A DNA stretch of 64,000 bases, from positions 124,001-188,000 of the forward strand of contig NZ_JAFFJX010000009.1 of NCBI RefSeq assembly GCF_016924755.1. The letters run 5' to 3'. Under the pieces are notes generated by a model. That model saw nothing but the letters and a program-made list of their open reading frames with translations, did no database searches and was not told where the DNA came from. The translations under genes and the position numbers were made by a program. Origin of the DNA: Longitalea arenae. Its GTDB lineage: Bacteria; Bacteroidota; Bacteroidia; Chitinophagales; Chitinophagaceae. Shown piece after piece: positions 27,540-36,568 of the stretch. Every line of letters starts with the position of its first letter. Within the stretch, counting starts at the first letter, position 1.

Positions 27540-28043
27540 CTACGAATTTAATAACCTGAAGGGCCGTAAACGCGGAATCCACCTGGGCACATGTTTCTTG
27601 TATTTAAGGTAATCGCTGCCAAAGCGCTGCATCATGCTGCGTTCTTCCACAAAAATAAAATAAAGCGTATTAATGATAAAGAAGGCTACGGCCCATGCCA
27701 GGATATTGGTTGAATACAACATGAGTCCTTCCCCGGTTATCATAAAGAATACACCCGAGATCATCGGATTCCGGCAATAGCGGTAAGGCCCTTCCACGAT
27801 CAGTTTCCTGGTGGGCTCCCAGGGCGCCAGCGTTCCCTGGCCCAATGTTTTGAAGAGAAATACAGTATACACAAACAGGGCAGAGCCGGCAACAGCAATG
27901 AGCCAGCCGGTGAGTTTAACGGGCAGGGTATGAGGTATGATCAGGTCTTTGCTGTCGTATAACAAATAAGGTACAATAAATGTAACGGTAAAGGGCAATA
28001 TAAGAATATCACGAAAGTGTTTTGCAATTGACGGCGACTCCAT
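27540..28043 (-). CDS. isoprenylcysteine carboxyl methyltransferase family membrane protein
   Basis: This is a 167-residue membrane protein of the ICMT/PEMT-like group. It has three to four hydrophobic segments. The C-terminal SAM-binding motif reads GPYRYCRNPMISGV and continues to YFIFVEERSMMQRFGSDYLK, where the EER and the YxxYK-type end are conserved. Bacterial members methylate small or lipid substrates at the inner membrane; the substrate is unknown since bacteria lack prenylated proteins. Monocistronic. Confidence 0.9.
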   Translation of the reverse strand: MESPSIAKHFRDILILPFTVTFIVPYLLYDSKDLIIPHTLPVKLTGWLIAVAGSALFVYTVFLFKTLGQGTLAPWEPTRKLIVEGPYRYCRNPMISGVFFMITGEGLMLYSTNILAWAVAFFIINTLYFIFVEERSMMQRFGSDYLKYKKHVPRWIPRLRPFRLLNS

Positions 28044-28280
28044 ATGTGCAATAATTTATGCTTTTAAAACAAATGCTACACGGTAAAATTCATACCCTTT
28101 TTCAGGGCGATCAGGCAAGTACAAATCGCGGTAATCAGATGCTCCGGAGTCTTCAGTGGTACGAGATAGCAGCTGGTTGATCCCAGCCATTACATTTAAA
28201 GAACTAAAATACGGTGTTTTGTCAGAAATTGGCGGTTGAACGAAGGAAAATTACCGGTAAGTGGTACTGTAATGTTGCAA

Positions 28281-28311
28281 TAAAAAAGCATCCCGGCATA
28301 TGCGGGATGCT
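28281..28311 (-). terminator. rho-independent terminator of secA
   Basis: Read on the minus strand, AGCATCCCG-CATATGC-CGGGATGCT is followed by TTTTTTA. It begins about 25 bases after the secA stop codon. Confidence 0.8.
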
Positions 28312-28335
28312 TTACAAAAATATAATGTATCAATC

Positions 28336-31300
28336 TTATGCTACATCGCGTCCATGACAATTCTTGAACTTCTTGCCGCTGCCACAGGGACAAGGATCGT
28401 TGCGGCCAACTTTGGGACCTACACGAACCGGCTCCTGTCTTACAGGATCTTCGTACTGGTCGCGTTCATTGGCTGCATAATCATCGCCGCGGGCATCTAT
28501 TTCTTCCTTATTGGCGCGCATGCGGCTCATATCGGTCTTTTGCTCATGTCCTTCCCGGATCTGTGCCTGTTGCTGGTTGCCGGGCGCCTGTTGTTCAACC
28601 GGTATACCTGCGTGGCATAAGAAGCTGATGATGTCTTTGTTTACATCACTGTCCATTTGTTTGAACTGGTCATAGGCAGTGATCTTATAAATCACCAGCG
28701 GATCTTTTTGCTCGAGGTAAGCTGTTTGTACACTTTGCTTCAGGTCGTCCATCGCACGTAAATGCTCTTTCCACGCTTCGTCGATTACAGCCAGGGTTAT
28801 TTGTCTTTCCAGGGCGCTGATCAGTTCGCGGCCCTCGGTCTCGAGGGTCTTGTTGAGGTTGGCCAGCACCTGTAATCCCTTTTTGTTATCGGTGAAGGGT
28901 ACTACCACATTTTCAATATGGCTGCCCTGTGTTGCCCGGATGTTCTGGAACACCGGTACGGCCTGCCGTTGCAGTTCTGCTGTTTTATGCTGATAGCGGG
29001 CGATCGCTTCCTGGTATAATTTCTCGGCCAGGTCGTTGGCTTTGCCTTTCTCAAATTCTTCGGCGGCTATAGCGCTGTCGATACCGAAGTTTACAATAGC
29101 TGCCAGCTTAAAGCCTTCGTAGTCATTTTGTTCCTGGAAGGAATTCACCAGGCCTTCTGCAACAATGTAGAAGGCGTTATCGAGGTCAAGCGCCAAACGG
29201 TCACCGAACAACGCGTGGTTACGTTTTTTGTACACCACATTACGTTGTTTGTTCATTACGTCGTCGTATTCAAGCAAACGTTTACGGATGCCAAAGTTGT
29301 TTTCTTCCACTTTCTTTTGAGCGCGCTCAATGCTCTTCGTGATCATGCTGTGCTGGATCACTTCGCCTTCTTTATAACCAAAACGGTCCATGATGCTGGC
29401 GATGCGTTCGCTGCCGAACAGGCGCATGAGGTCATCTTCTAGTGATACATAGAACTGGGAAGTTCCTGGGTCACCCTGACGGCCGGCACGACCACGCAAC
29501 TGTCGGTCAACGCGGCGGCTTTCATGGCGTTCGGTGCCAATGATGGCTAAACCGCCTGCTTCTTTTACGCCGGGCCCCAGTTTAATATCGGTACCACGGC
29601 CGGCCATGTTGGTAGCGATGGTAACCGCTCCCGGTAAACCGGCTTCTGCCACTACCTGTGCTTCCTTGGCGTGCTGTTTGGCGTTTAATACGTTGTGCGG
29701 GATCTTTTTACCCTGCAGCATCTTGCTCAGCAATTCACTCACTTCCACCGAGGTAGTACCTACCAGTACCGGCCGGCCGGCATTGCGCAGGTTTTCTATT
29801 TCGTCGATAACTGCTTTATACTTCTCGCGTTTGGTTTTGTATACCAGGTCTTCCTGGTCTTTACGGATAGCGGGCACATTCGTTGGAATAGTAACCACAT
29901 CCAGCTTGTAGATATCCCAGAACTCCGATGCTTCGGTTACCGCAGTACCCGTCATACCGGCCAGTTTGTGGTACATGCGGAAATAGTTCTGTAAAGTGAT
30001 GGTAGCGTAGGTTTGTGTAGCTGCTTCGATCTTTACATTTTCCTTGGCTTCAATGGCCTGGTGTAAACCGTCGCTGTAGCGGCGGCCATCGAGAATACGG
30101 CCTGTTTGTTCGTCTACGATCTTCACCTGTCCGTCCATAACTACGTATTCTACATCTTTGTCGAACAAGGTATAGGCTTTCAGCAATTGTTGTACGGTGT
30201 GAATACGATCGGCCTTGATCGTGTATTCATTGAGAACGGCTTCTTTGCGTTGCAATTTCTCTTCGGCGCTCACCTCAGATTTATCTATTTCCGCCAGGTG
30301 AATACCAATATCGGGCAGCACGAAGAACTCTGCATCTTCACCTGCCCTGGTGATGGCCTGAATACCTTTATCGGTTAAGTCAACCGAGTTATTTTTTTCA
30401 TCTATGTGAAAGAATAGCTCTTCATCTACTACCGGCATTTGTTTTTGCTGATCGGCCAGGTAATAGTTCTCGGCTTTCTGCAGTTTTACTTTGATGCCGG
30501 GCTCGCTCAGGAATTTAATGAGGGCGCTGTGTTTGGGCAAACCGCGGTAAGCGCGCATCAATGAAAGGCCGCCTGTTTTCGGATCATCATCGCCCGCTTC
30601 GAACATTTTCTTTGCTTCGATCAGGTTCTTGTTCACCACCTGTTTTTGCATTTCAACCAGGTTACGCACGCGGTCGCGTAATATGTGGTATTGCTGGTCA
30701 TCGCCGCGGGGAACAGGACCCGAAATGATCAATGGCGTACGCGCATCGTCGATCAATACGCTATCCACCTCATCCACCATGGCGAAATGGTGCTTGCGTT
30801 GAACCATTTCTTCAGGAGTATGCACCATGTTATCGCGGAGGTAATCGAAACCGAATTCGTTATTGGTGCCATACGTGATATCGGCCTGGTAAGCTTTTCT
30901 TCTTTCGGCACTGTTGGGCTGATGTTTGTCGATGCAGTCAACGGTAAGACCCAGCCATTCGAAAATGGTTCCGTTCCATTCAGAGTCACGTTTGGCCAGG
31001 TAATCGTTCACGGTTACGATGTGTACGCCTTCACCAGCCAGCGCATTCAGGTAAGCCGGCAGGGTACTCACCAGGGTTTTACCTTCACCCGTTGCCATTT
31101 CAGAGATCTTGCCCTGATGTAATACGGTTCCACCGATCAGCTGTACATCATAATGAACCATGTTCCAGGTGATCAGGTTGCCGCCGGCATTCCAGCTGTT
31201 TTTGAAGATAGATTGATTGCCCTGTATAGTAACGTAATCTTTTTTAACACTGAGCTCGCGGTCGAGCTCGGTAGCCGTGGCTACTATTTCTGCATTTTCC

Positions 31301-31671
31301 TTGAAGCGGCGTGCGGTTTCTTTCACTACAGCGAATGCTTCCGGGTGAATCTCCTTCAGGATCTCCTCAATTTGTTTATCCCGCTCTTTAAGGAGGGCGT
31401 CTACCTGCTGGTAAATAGCGTCTTTACCAACGATATCGCTGAACGGCAAGGCTTCCGCCTGTTTATTGAGATCGGCGATCTCTTCGTCGATCTTTTGCAG
31501 GTGGGCTTTTATCCGGTTCCTGAATTCCTGGGTTTTATTGCGTAACTCATCGTTAGACAGCGACTGGTAAGCAGTAAAGTTCTTATTGATCTGGTCTACA
31601 ATCGGAAGGATGGTTTTAATATCCTTTTCCGACTTGCTTCCCCCGAACATTTTTGAAAGAAAACCTAACAT
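28336..31671 (-). CDS. secA: preprotein translocase ATPase SecA
   Basis: This is a 1111-residue SecA, the motor that pushes unfolded preproteins through SecYEG. The true start is the ATG at 31671 (MLGFLSKMFGGSKSEKDI); an open stretch of 63 codons before it is not coding. The Walker A site is MATGEGKTLVSTL, the DEAD-like box VDEVDSVLIDDARTPL, and the second helicase domain carries TNMAGRGTDIKLG and QLRGRAGRQGDPG. The SEC-C zinc tail is NDPCPCGSGKKFKNCHG. A 100-residue enlargement in the preprotein-binding region is usual in this phylum, which explains the length above 900. Confidence 0.98.
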   Translation of the reverse strand: MLGFLSKMFGGSKSEKDIKTILPIVDQINKNFTAYQSLSNDELRNKTQEFRNRIKAHLQKIDEEIADLNKQAEALPFSDIVGKDAIYQQVDALLKERDKQIEEILKEIHPEAFAVVKETARRFKENAEIVATATELDRELSVKKDYVTIQGNQSIFKNSWNAGGNLITWNMVHYDVQLIGGTVLHQGKISEMATGEGKTLVSTLPAYLNALAGEGVHIVTVNDYLAKRDSEWNGTIFEWLGLTVDCIDKHQPNSAERRKAYQADITYGTNNEFGFDYLRDNMVHTPEEMVQRKHHFAMVDEVDSVLIDDARTPLIISGPVPRGDDQQYHILRDRVRNLVEMQKQVVNKNLIEAKKMFEAGDDDPKTGGLSLMRAYRGLPKHSALIKFLSEPGIKVKLQKAENYYLADQQKQMPVVDEELFFHIDEKNNSVDLTDKGIQAITRAGEDAEFFVLPDIGIHLAEIDKSEVSAEEKLQRKEAVLNEYTIKADRIHTVQQLLKAYTLFDKDVEYVVMDGQVKIVDEQTGRILDGRRYSDGLHQAIEAKENVKIEAATQTYATITLQNYFRMYHKLAGMTGTAVTEASEFWDIYKLDVVTIPTNVPAIRKDQEDLVYKTKREKYKAVIDEIENLRNAGRPVLVGTTSVEVSELLSKMLQGKKIPHNVLNAKQHAKEAQVVAEAGLPGAVTIATNMAGRGTDIKLGPGVKEAGGLAIIGTERHESRRVDRQLRGRAGRQGDPGTSQFYVSLEDDLMRLFGSERIASIMDRFGYKEGEVIQHSMITKSIERAQKKVEENNFGIRKRLLEYDDVMNKQRNVVYKKRNHALFGDRLALDLDNAFYIVAEGLVNSFQEQNDYEGFKLAAIVNFGIDSAIAAEEFEKGKANDLAEKLYQEAIARYQHKTAELQRQAVPVFQNIRATQGSHIENVVVPFTDNKKGLQVLANLNKTLETEGRELISALERQITLAVIDEAWKEHLRAMDDLKQSVQTAYLEQKDPLVIYKITAYDQFKQMDSDVNKDIISFLCHAGIPVEQQAPGNQQQAQIREGHEQKTDMSRMRANKEEIDARGDDYAANERDQYEDPVRQEPVRVGPKVGRNDPCPCGSGKKFKNCHGRDVA

Positions 31672-31703
31672 GATATAGCGGTTAATTATTTTTTTAAAGA
31701 TTA

Positions 31704-31711
31704 CAAACCTA
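31704..31711 (-). promoter_or_regulatory. candidate -7 box for secA
   Basis: TAGGTTTG on the minus strand is an exact TAnnTTTG match, 33 bases before the secA ATG. It also supports the short secA start over the longer reading frame. Confidence 0.45.
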
Positions 31712-32056
31712 CAGCTGGTCAAAAAGGATGCTACAGTTTGGCAGCTAGCCAATTTGACAGGGACGTCAAAGGTAAGAAAAAGCGGGCAGTTGGCCTGATA
31801 GAAGTCAATGGTTTGCAGGCAATAATTGCACCTTTTGGCCACCGGCCGGGCTTTACGCATGTGAAAAGGGGGAATATAATTGTCTGGGCGGTTTGCAGTT
31901 TCTGCCTGGGCTTTTAAATGCCGGAAATTTCAGCTCCCGGTTTACGGCCGCTACAGGCAGCGCCTGCACCCGGTGCCAGCCCTGTTCAATGCTTACTCCG
32001 GGTTTGAAGGGGGCCATCTGCGGCAATTTGCCCTGGTTGGCAGCTACCTGTACTGT

Positions 32057-32143
32057 AAGTGTCCCCTAGATGTCTCGTACCTTTAAAGGAACGGCTTATA
32101 TACGGGACATCTACGGGATATGTACGAAACAAGTACGAGACTT
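32057..32143. repeat. inverted word-repeat element (GTCTCGTAC / GTACGAGAC words)
   Basis: The left arm AAGTGTCCCCTAGATGTCTC plus GTACC (32057-32081) pairs imperfectly with a right side of ACGGGACATCTACGGGATAT, GTACGAAACAAGTACGAGAC and TT (32102-32143). Words alternate between GTCCCGTAGAT and GTCTCGTAC. The innermost and outermost parts can pair in several registers. Confidence 0.65.
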
Positions 32144-32296
32144 CCCTGCATCTGGTACGGCAATAGCCCGGCACTGGGTTACTCCCGGCCAGTAAGCTGG
32201 TAATACCATTTGCGTCGGAAATTTGTTCGGTGGTAAAACGAAATGGATTCTAATGCAATGATGATCAGTGTAATTGGCAGTGGCAGTGGCCGTTTC

Positions 32297-33409
32297 CTAC
32301 ACCAACTGATACATTTTACCGGGGAGGGCCAGCACCAGGTTTTGTAGTTCGAGGTTGAGGATGGCGGCCGCCATGGAGCTGGTGCTGAATCCGCAGCGAA
32401 GATTCAATTCGTCGATATGCACAGGTTGTTTTTCCTGAAGGATGTCTACAATCGTTTTCTCGGCTTCATTTAAGTTAACGAAAAGTTCTTTTTGGGACTG
32501 GATCTTTTTCGCCGCAGGCAGATCCCAGCCGAGTATTTCTGCCAATTCCCGGGTTTCTGTGACTAAAACCGCTTTATTGTTTTTGATAAGGGCATTGCAG
32601 CCTGCACTTTTGGCATCGGTTACCCGCCCGGGAAAAGCAAAAACATCACGGTTATAGCCGTTCGCCAGGTCTGCCGTGATCATGCTGCCCCCTTTTACGC
32701 CGGTTTCAATGACCACTACGGCATCACACATGCCGGCCACTATGCGGTTGCGGATGGGAAAATGGTGCTTTTCCGCCGTAACGTCGCTGAAATATTCCGT
32801 AAGCAATCCGCCGCCCTGTTTTACCATGTCTTTTGCCAGCGTAGTATGTTCAGACGGATACAGGGAATCGAGCCCATGGGCCAGTACGCCAACAGTAGGC
32901 AGGTCATTTTTGAGCGCCGCTTTATGGGCAATGGCATCAATGCCGAATGCGAGCCCGCTCACCACCAGCACATCATAGGCGGCCAGTTCCGATACGAGCT
33001 TTTCGGTAAGTTGTTTGCCGTAGCTGCTGTGATGCCGGGTTCCGATAACCGCTATTACTCTGGGGGCGTTGAGATCGGTTTCTCCCCGGTAAAAAAGCAG
33101 GGTAGGGGAATCGTAACAATGCAGCAACCGTTGAGGATATTCGGGTTGGTTGATGAACAGCGGCCGGATCTTATATTTCTCAATAAAGGTGATCTCTTTT
33201 TCGGCCTCGGCAAACTGCTTAAAAGATTTAATGCACCGGGCGCGTACTGATCCGATGCCTTCTGTTTTTTCAAGGTCGGCAATACGTGCTTTGAAGATGG
33301 CTTCCGCCGTTTGAAATTGTTGTATTAAGAGTTTGGCATGTACGCAACCGATTTGGGGTACCTGGGTTAATGCCAGCTGGTATAGCAGATCGTTAGTTAT
33401 CGTCGTCAT
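32297..33409 (-). CDS. dprA: DNA-processing protein DprA
   Basis: This is a 370-residue DprA/Smf, which loads RecA on incoming single-stranded DNA in natural transformation. Residues 45-70 form a helix-hairpin-helix (LEKTEGIGSVRARCIKSF). The Rossmann domain contains AVIGTRHHSSYGKQLTEKLV, VVSGLAFGIDAIAHKAAL and FPIRNRIVAGMCDAVVVIE. The last 60 residues form the winged-helix tail (DILQEKQPVHIDELNLRCGF). Full length and intact. The HhH-plus-barrel gene 5 kb away may belong to DNA uptake as well. Confidence 0.96.
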   Translation of the reverse strand: MTTITNDLLYQLALTQVPQIGCVHAKLLIQQFQTAEAIFKARIADLEKTEGIGSVRARCIKSFKQFAEAEKEITFIEKYKIRPLFINQPEYPQRLLHCYDSPTLLFYRGETDLNAPRVIAVIGTRHHSSYGKQLTEKLVSELAAYDVLVVSGLAFGIDAIAHKAALKNDLPTVGVLAHGLDSLYPSEHTTLAKDMVKQGGGLLTEYFSDVTAEKHHFPIRNRIVAGMCDAVVVIETGVKGGSMITADLANGYNRDVFAFPGRVTDAKSAGCNALIKNNKAVLVTETRELAEILGWDLPAAKKIQSQKELFVNLNEAEKTIVDILQEKQPVHIDELNLRCGFSTSSMAAAILNLELQNLVLALPGKMYQLV

Positions 33410-33473
33410 GGTTAATGGGCCATTGAAACTTTAACTAAGATACGGGCTTTCGTGGTATTAAGGAGCTTTATCG

Positions 33474-33558
33474 GTTACAAGTTCCAGGTTACATGATACA
33501 AGGAATACAGGTACACAAAGGCAAAGCCCTGAAACCTGCAACCTGTAACCTGGAACTG
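33474..33558. repeat. inverted word-repeat element (CAGGTTACAGG family)
   Basis: The left arm 33474-33503 reads GTTACAAGTTCCAGGTTACA plus TGATACAAGG. The right arm 33528-33558 is CCTGAAACCTGCAACCTGTA plus ACCTGGAACTG. The spacer is 24 bases. It lies between the porE-like gene and dprA, on the 3' side of the former. Confidence 0.75.
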
Positions 33559-33594
33559 ATTCCCAGGGATAGTTATGCATTAAGCTGAGTACTA

Positions 33595-35505
33595 TTATTG
33601 ACTAACCACCTGCAACTCCGTTCTTCTATTCTGCGCTCTTCCCTGTTCACTATCATTATCGGCAATGGGTTTGGTGGCGCCATACCCTTTGAAGCTAAGG
33701 CGGGCCGCTTCAATGCCTTTGCCTGCCAGGTATTTCACTACGGCCTGCGCCCGGTTGTTCGACAGGGTCATGTTGTCGGCCGCTTTACCGATATTATCGG
33801 TATGTCCGCTGATCTGGATCTTCAGGGTTGGGTTTTCTTTTAGCAGCTGAAAAATATTATCGAGTTCAATGGTAGATTCCGGTTTCAGATCGAATTTGCC
33901 CAGGTCGAAGAAAATGTTTTTCAGCACCACGCTGGCATTTGCTTCAATGGGTTGTAAAGGAATGTCAATATTGTACGTGGAATCAGGGGCTTTCTGGCTC
34001 AATGGAAAATTCTCTGAGAAGAACAGGTACCCGCGGCGTTTTACATTGAACGCATAATCTTTACCAACAGGTAAGGTGATGAGGTAATTGCCGGTAGCAT
34101 CTGTTTGAACGCGGCTTAATACTTCGCGGCTGTTCAGGTCGGTTAGTTCAACAGCGGATGGCAATCCTTTGGTGGTTTTTTTATCGAACACTTTTCCTTT
34201 CACCCAAAGTGTGCGGGCCGGGCGCACATCTTCCCTTAATTCAAATCTGTACAGATCGAGCCCGCCGCGGCTGTCGCTGCGGTCGCTGGTATAATAAGCG
34301 GTTTTTCCATCGGCGGCAATTACCAGGCTGCCTTCGTTTTCGATGGTATTAATGGGATAACCAAGATTAACGGGTTTTGACCAGCCCTTAGCCTGTTTTT
34401 TTGCCATGAACAGGTCGCTGCCGCCATAGCCCAGGTGGCCGCCCGATGTAAAGTACAGGGTTTGGTTATCGGCATGAATGAAAGGCGCATTCTCATCACC
34501 GATAGAATTTATTTCAGGCCCCAGGTTTTCCGGATCGCTCCAGCGGCCATTCGGTAACAGGTGACTTACATACAGGTCCTGACCGCCATAACCTCCCAGT
34601 CGGCTGCTGGCAAAATACAGGTCGCGCTTATCGGGCGAGAGGCAGGGCGCCGATTCCCAGGCCTCGGTATTTATCCGGTTGCCCATGTTCTCGGGTTTGC
34701 TCCAGCCATCGGGTGTTAAGTAAGAAATATAGAGGTCGCAGCTGCCTAATCCATAGGGAAAATTGCAACCGGTGAAGATGAGCCACTGCCCATCCTGCGA
34801 AATGTTCTGGGCGCCTTCGTTCAGATTCGAATTGATATCGCCGGGCAAAGGCTGTGCTTTTGTCCAGTGGCCATTTTCAAACTTCGATTCATAGAATTCC
34901 TCATTCCCATTTACCCGGCGGGTAAAAATGAATTCTTTGTCGTCGATGGTAAGGGTGGGAAAATATTCAAGGTGGTTGCTGTTAATGCTATCGCCCATGT
35001 TCTGCGGTTCGAAGCGGTAATTGCCGTTGGGGTGTTGCTTACTGTATTCGATGGCAAATTCATAGGTCTTGCGGCGGTAATCAGCTGCCTTCCTGCTTTG
35101 TTCATTCAGGTTAGGCAGGGACTGGAAATCGTTCAATGCATTGAGCGCTTTCTCAAATTCGCCGATGCCGGCGAGGTTAATCGAGTAGGGCAGGTTATAA
35201 TCCTTAAACCAGTTGCTATCGATAGCCTTTGCTTTTTCATAGTACTCAATAGCGCTTTTATAATTTTTCTGTTCAGAATATAAACCGGCAATGGAAAGAA
35301 AAGCTTCCAGGTAACGCGGTTCTATTTTTATGGCATCGTGCAGTGTCTTTATGCTTTCATTGTACTGGCCGTTCATGGCGATGCCATATGCTTTTTCAAA
35401 CAGGGCTTTTGCTTTCTTACTCACTTTATCAGGATCGTACTGCGCCTGTGCTGTGGAACAGAAGAGGGCGGCAAAAATGGATATTGTAATTAGTTTCTTA
35501 ATCAT
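33595..35505 (-). CDS. PorE-like T9SS protein (TPR, PD40 propeller, CRD, OmpA C-domain)
   Basis: This is a 636-residue exported protein (signal peptide to AQAQ). Domains in order: TPR repeats (25-130), five or so PD40/WD40-like beta-propeller blades (180-410, e.g. ESAPCLSPDKRDLYFASSRL), a carboxypeptidase-regulatory-like beta domain (430-510) and OmpA C-domain (525-630, ISGHTDNIGKAADNMTLSNN, then RRTEL). This exact order is that of PorE (PG1058), which holds the type IX secretion trans-envelope complex to peptidoglycan. Many paralogues share it, so a role in T9SS is likely but not certain. A PorV-like protein is encoded 2 kb away. Confidence 0.85.
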   Translation of the reverse strand: MIKKLITISIFAALFCSTAQAQYDPDKVSKKAKALFEKAYGIAMNGQYNESIKTLHDAIKIEPRYLEAFLSIAGLYSEQKNYKSAIEYYEKAKAIDSNWFKDYNLPYSINLAGIGEFEKALNALNDFQSLPNLNEQSRKAADYRRKTYEFAIEYSKQHPNGNYRFEPQNMGDSINSNHLEYFPTLTIDDKEFIFTRRVNGNEEFYESKFENGHWTKAQPLPGDINSNLNEGAQNISQDGQWLIFTGCNFPYGLGSCDLYISYLTPDGWSKPENMGNRINTEAWESAPCLSPDKRDLYFASSRLGGYGGQDLYVSHLLPNGRWSDPENLGPEINSIGDENAPFIHADNQTLYFTSGGHLGYGGSDLFMAKKQAKGWSKPVNLGYPINTIENEGSLVIAADGKTAYYTSDRSDSRGGLDLYRFELREDVRPARTLWVKGKVFDKKTTKGLPSAVELTDLNSREVLSRVQTDATGNYLITLPVGKDYAFNVKRRGYLFFSENFPLSQKAPDSTYNIDIPLQPIEANASVVLKNIFFDLGKFDLKPESTIELDNIFQLLKENPTLKIQISGHTDNIGKAADNMTLSNNRAQAVVKYLAGKGIEAARLSFKGYGATKPIADNDSEQGRAQNRRTELQVVSQ

Positions 35506-35518
35506 CTGGTGCTTTTGA

Positions 35519-35551
35519 TCGTGAATGGTCGATGGTCAATGGCAATGGAGA
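35519..35551. repeat. single-arm word-repeat remnant (GGTCAATGG words)
   Basis: GTGAATGGTCGATGGTCAAT then GGCAATGG repeats an eight-to-nine-base word four times directly upstream of the porE-like gene. No clear complementary arm is present, unless the ATTCTTTTTACCATTT at 35572-35587 is a decayed one. Confidence 0.4.
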
Positions 35552-35775
35552 ATAGTTCCCTATAAACCGGCATTCTTTTTACCATTTATATTCCGTCACT
35601 GTTTTGATCGCGCGTTGTTCTGCTTCAAAATCAGTGCGGTTTTGAAAATTAAAGATAAAAAATGTGTCAGGTTTTAAAGAAAAACCTGCTTTTCACCTCT
35701 AAGATGCGAATAGCGTCCCAAAAGTTTGTAAGAAACTGTTATAAATGATGGGAAGGCGGTGCTAATCAACGCAAA

Positions 35776-36411
35776 CTACGGCACATGAATGTATTTATGC
35801 AGCTGCAGGGAAAATTCCCAGCGGGGATTGGCCTTGATATAATCAATGATCAGCGGCGTTACAACGGCCGATTTGCTCCATTCCGGTTGCAGATAGAGTT
35901 TACAGGCTGGTGAAACCAGTGCTGCGTACTTTTCGGCCCAGTCAAAATCGCTCTTGTTGAAAATAACTACTTTGAGCTCATTGGCCAGCGGTAGTATTCC
36001 GGGCAGGGGCGCTTTGAATTTTTTGGGCGAAAGGCAGATCCAGTCCCAGGAACCGCTCACCGGCCAGGCGCCGGATGTTTCTATATTGGTTTGAAAGCCG
36101 GCTTCATGCAGGGCGTCGGTGAGGGCATCGAGATTGTGCATCAGCGGTTCACCCCCGGTGATCACTGCCAAGCGGCCGGGAAAGGCACTGGCTGCGGTCA
36201 CCATGTCGTGAATGCTTTGTTGCGGATGTTTGGCCGCTTCCCAGCTTTCTTTTACATCGCACCACACGCATCCTACATCACATCCGCCAAGGCGAATGAA
36301 GTAAGCAGCTTTTCCCTGGTGGTAACCTTCTCCCTGAAGGGTATAGAAGGCTTCCATTACAGGATATTGGACAATATCTATTTCAGGTTTTGTCATTACA
36401 TCTTTGTTCAT
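35776..36411 (-). CDS. queE: 7-carboxy-7-deazaguanine synthase
   Basis: This is a 211-residue radical SAM enzyme that rearranges 6-carboxytetrahydropterin to 7-carboxy-7-deazaguanine for queuosine. The cluster cysteines are C44, C48 and C51 in GGCDVGCVWCDVKESW, counted from the ATG at 36411; an ATG at 36396 is also possible. The upstream open stretch lies in a word-repeat element, so the longer start is rejected. FYTLQGEGYHQG binds the substrate side and ITGGEPLMHNLDALTD the SAM. queC, queD and queF are not adjacent. Confidence 0.93.
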   Translation of the reverse strand: MNKDVMTKPEIDIVQYPVMEAFYTLQGEGYHQGKAAYFIRLGGCDVGCVWCDVKESWEAAKHPQQSIHDMVTAASAFPGRLAVITGGEPLMHNLDALTDALHEAGFQTNIETSGAWPVSGSWDWICLSPKKFKAPLPGILPLANELKVVIFNKSDFDWAEKYAALVSPACKLYLQPEWSKSAVVTPLIIDYIKANPRWEFSLQLHKYIHVP

Positions 36412-36422
36412 GAATATAACAG

Positions 36423-36565
36423 TGCATGTGCTAATATGTTGCTCTGCATGTGCTAATTTGCTAATTAGCTGATTTGCTGATGCTGTATTACCGGGCTGGC
36501 AGCCTGGTCTCGCGCATCTCAACGGGGCATTAGCAAATCAGCACATCAGCTAATCAGCCCATCAG
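36423..36565. repeat. inverted word-repeat element (GTGCTAATTTGCTAAT words)
   Basis: The left arm runs from 36423 to 36485 with words GTGCTAAT, TTGCTAAT, TAGCTGAT and TTGCTGATG. The right arm 36527-36565 reads GCATTAGCAAATCAGCACAT plus CAGCTAATCAGCCCATCAG, its close reverse complement. It fills the gap between queE and folD. The same words occur in the single-arm remnant at 7853. Confidence 0.8.
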
Positions 36566-36568
36566 TTT

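Larger units (their letters stand above)
31672..32296. other. long intergenic region between secA and dprA
   Basis: In this 625-base gap I find a candidate secA -7 box at 31704-31711 (TAGGTTTG on the minus strand) and the inverted element at 32057-32143. The middle (31750-32050) has no convincing gene; a 68-codon plus-strand ORF there has no signal of coding. Confidence 0.5.

Noticed and set aside
31672-31860. N-terminal extension of SecA by 63 codons
   Set aside because: The family start MLGFLSKMFG lies at 31671 and a good -7 box (31704-31711) falls inside the extension.
31880-32086. Plus-strand 68-codon ORF between secA and dprA
   Set aside because: No coding-like composition, and its end lies in the GTCTCGTAC repeat.
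36412-36522. Longer QueE start
   Set aside because: The added residues are translated word-repeat DNA; the radical SAM domain starts well with the ATG at 36411 or 36396.
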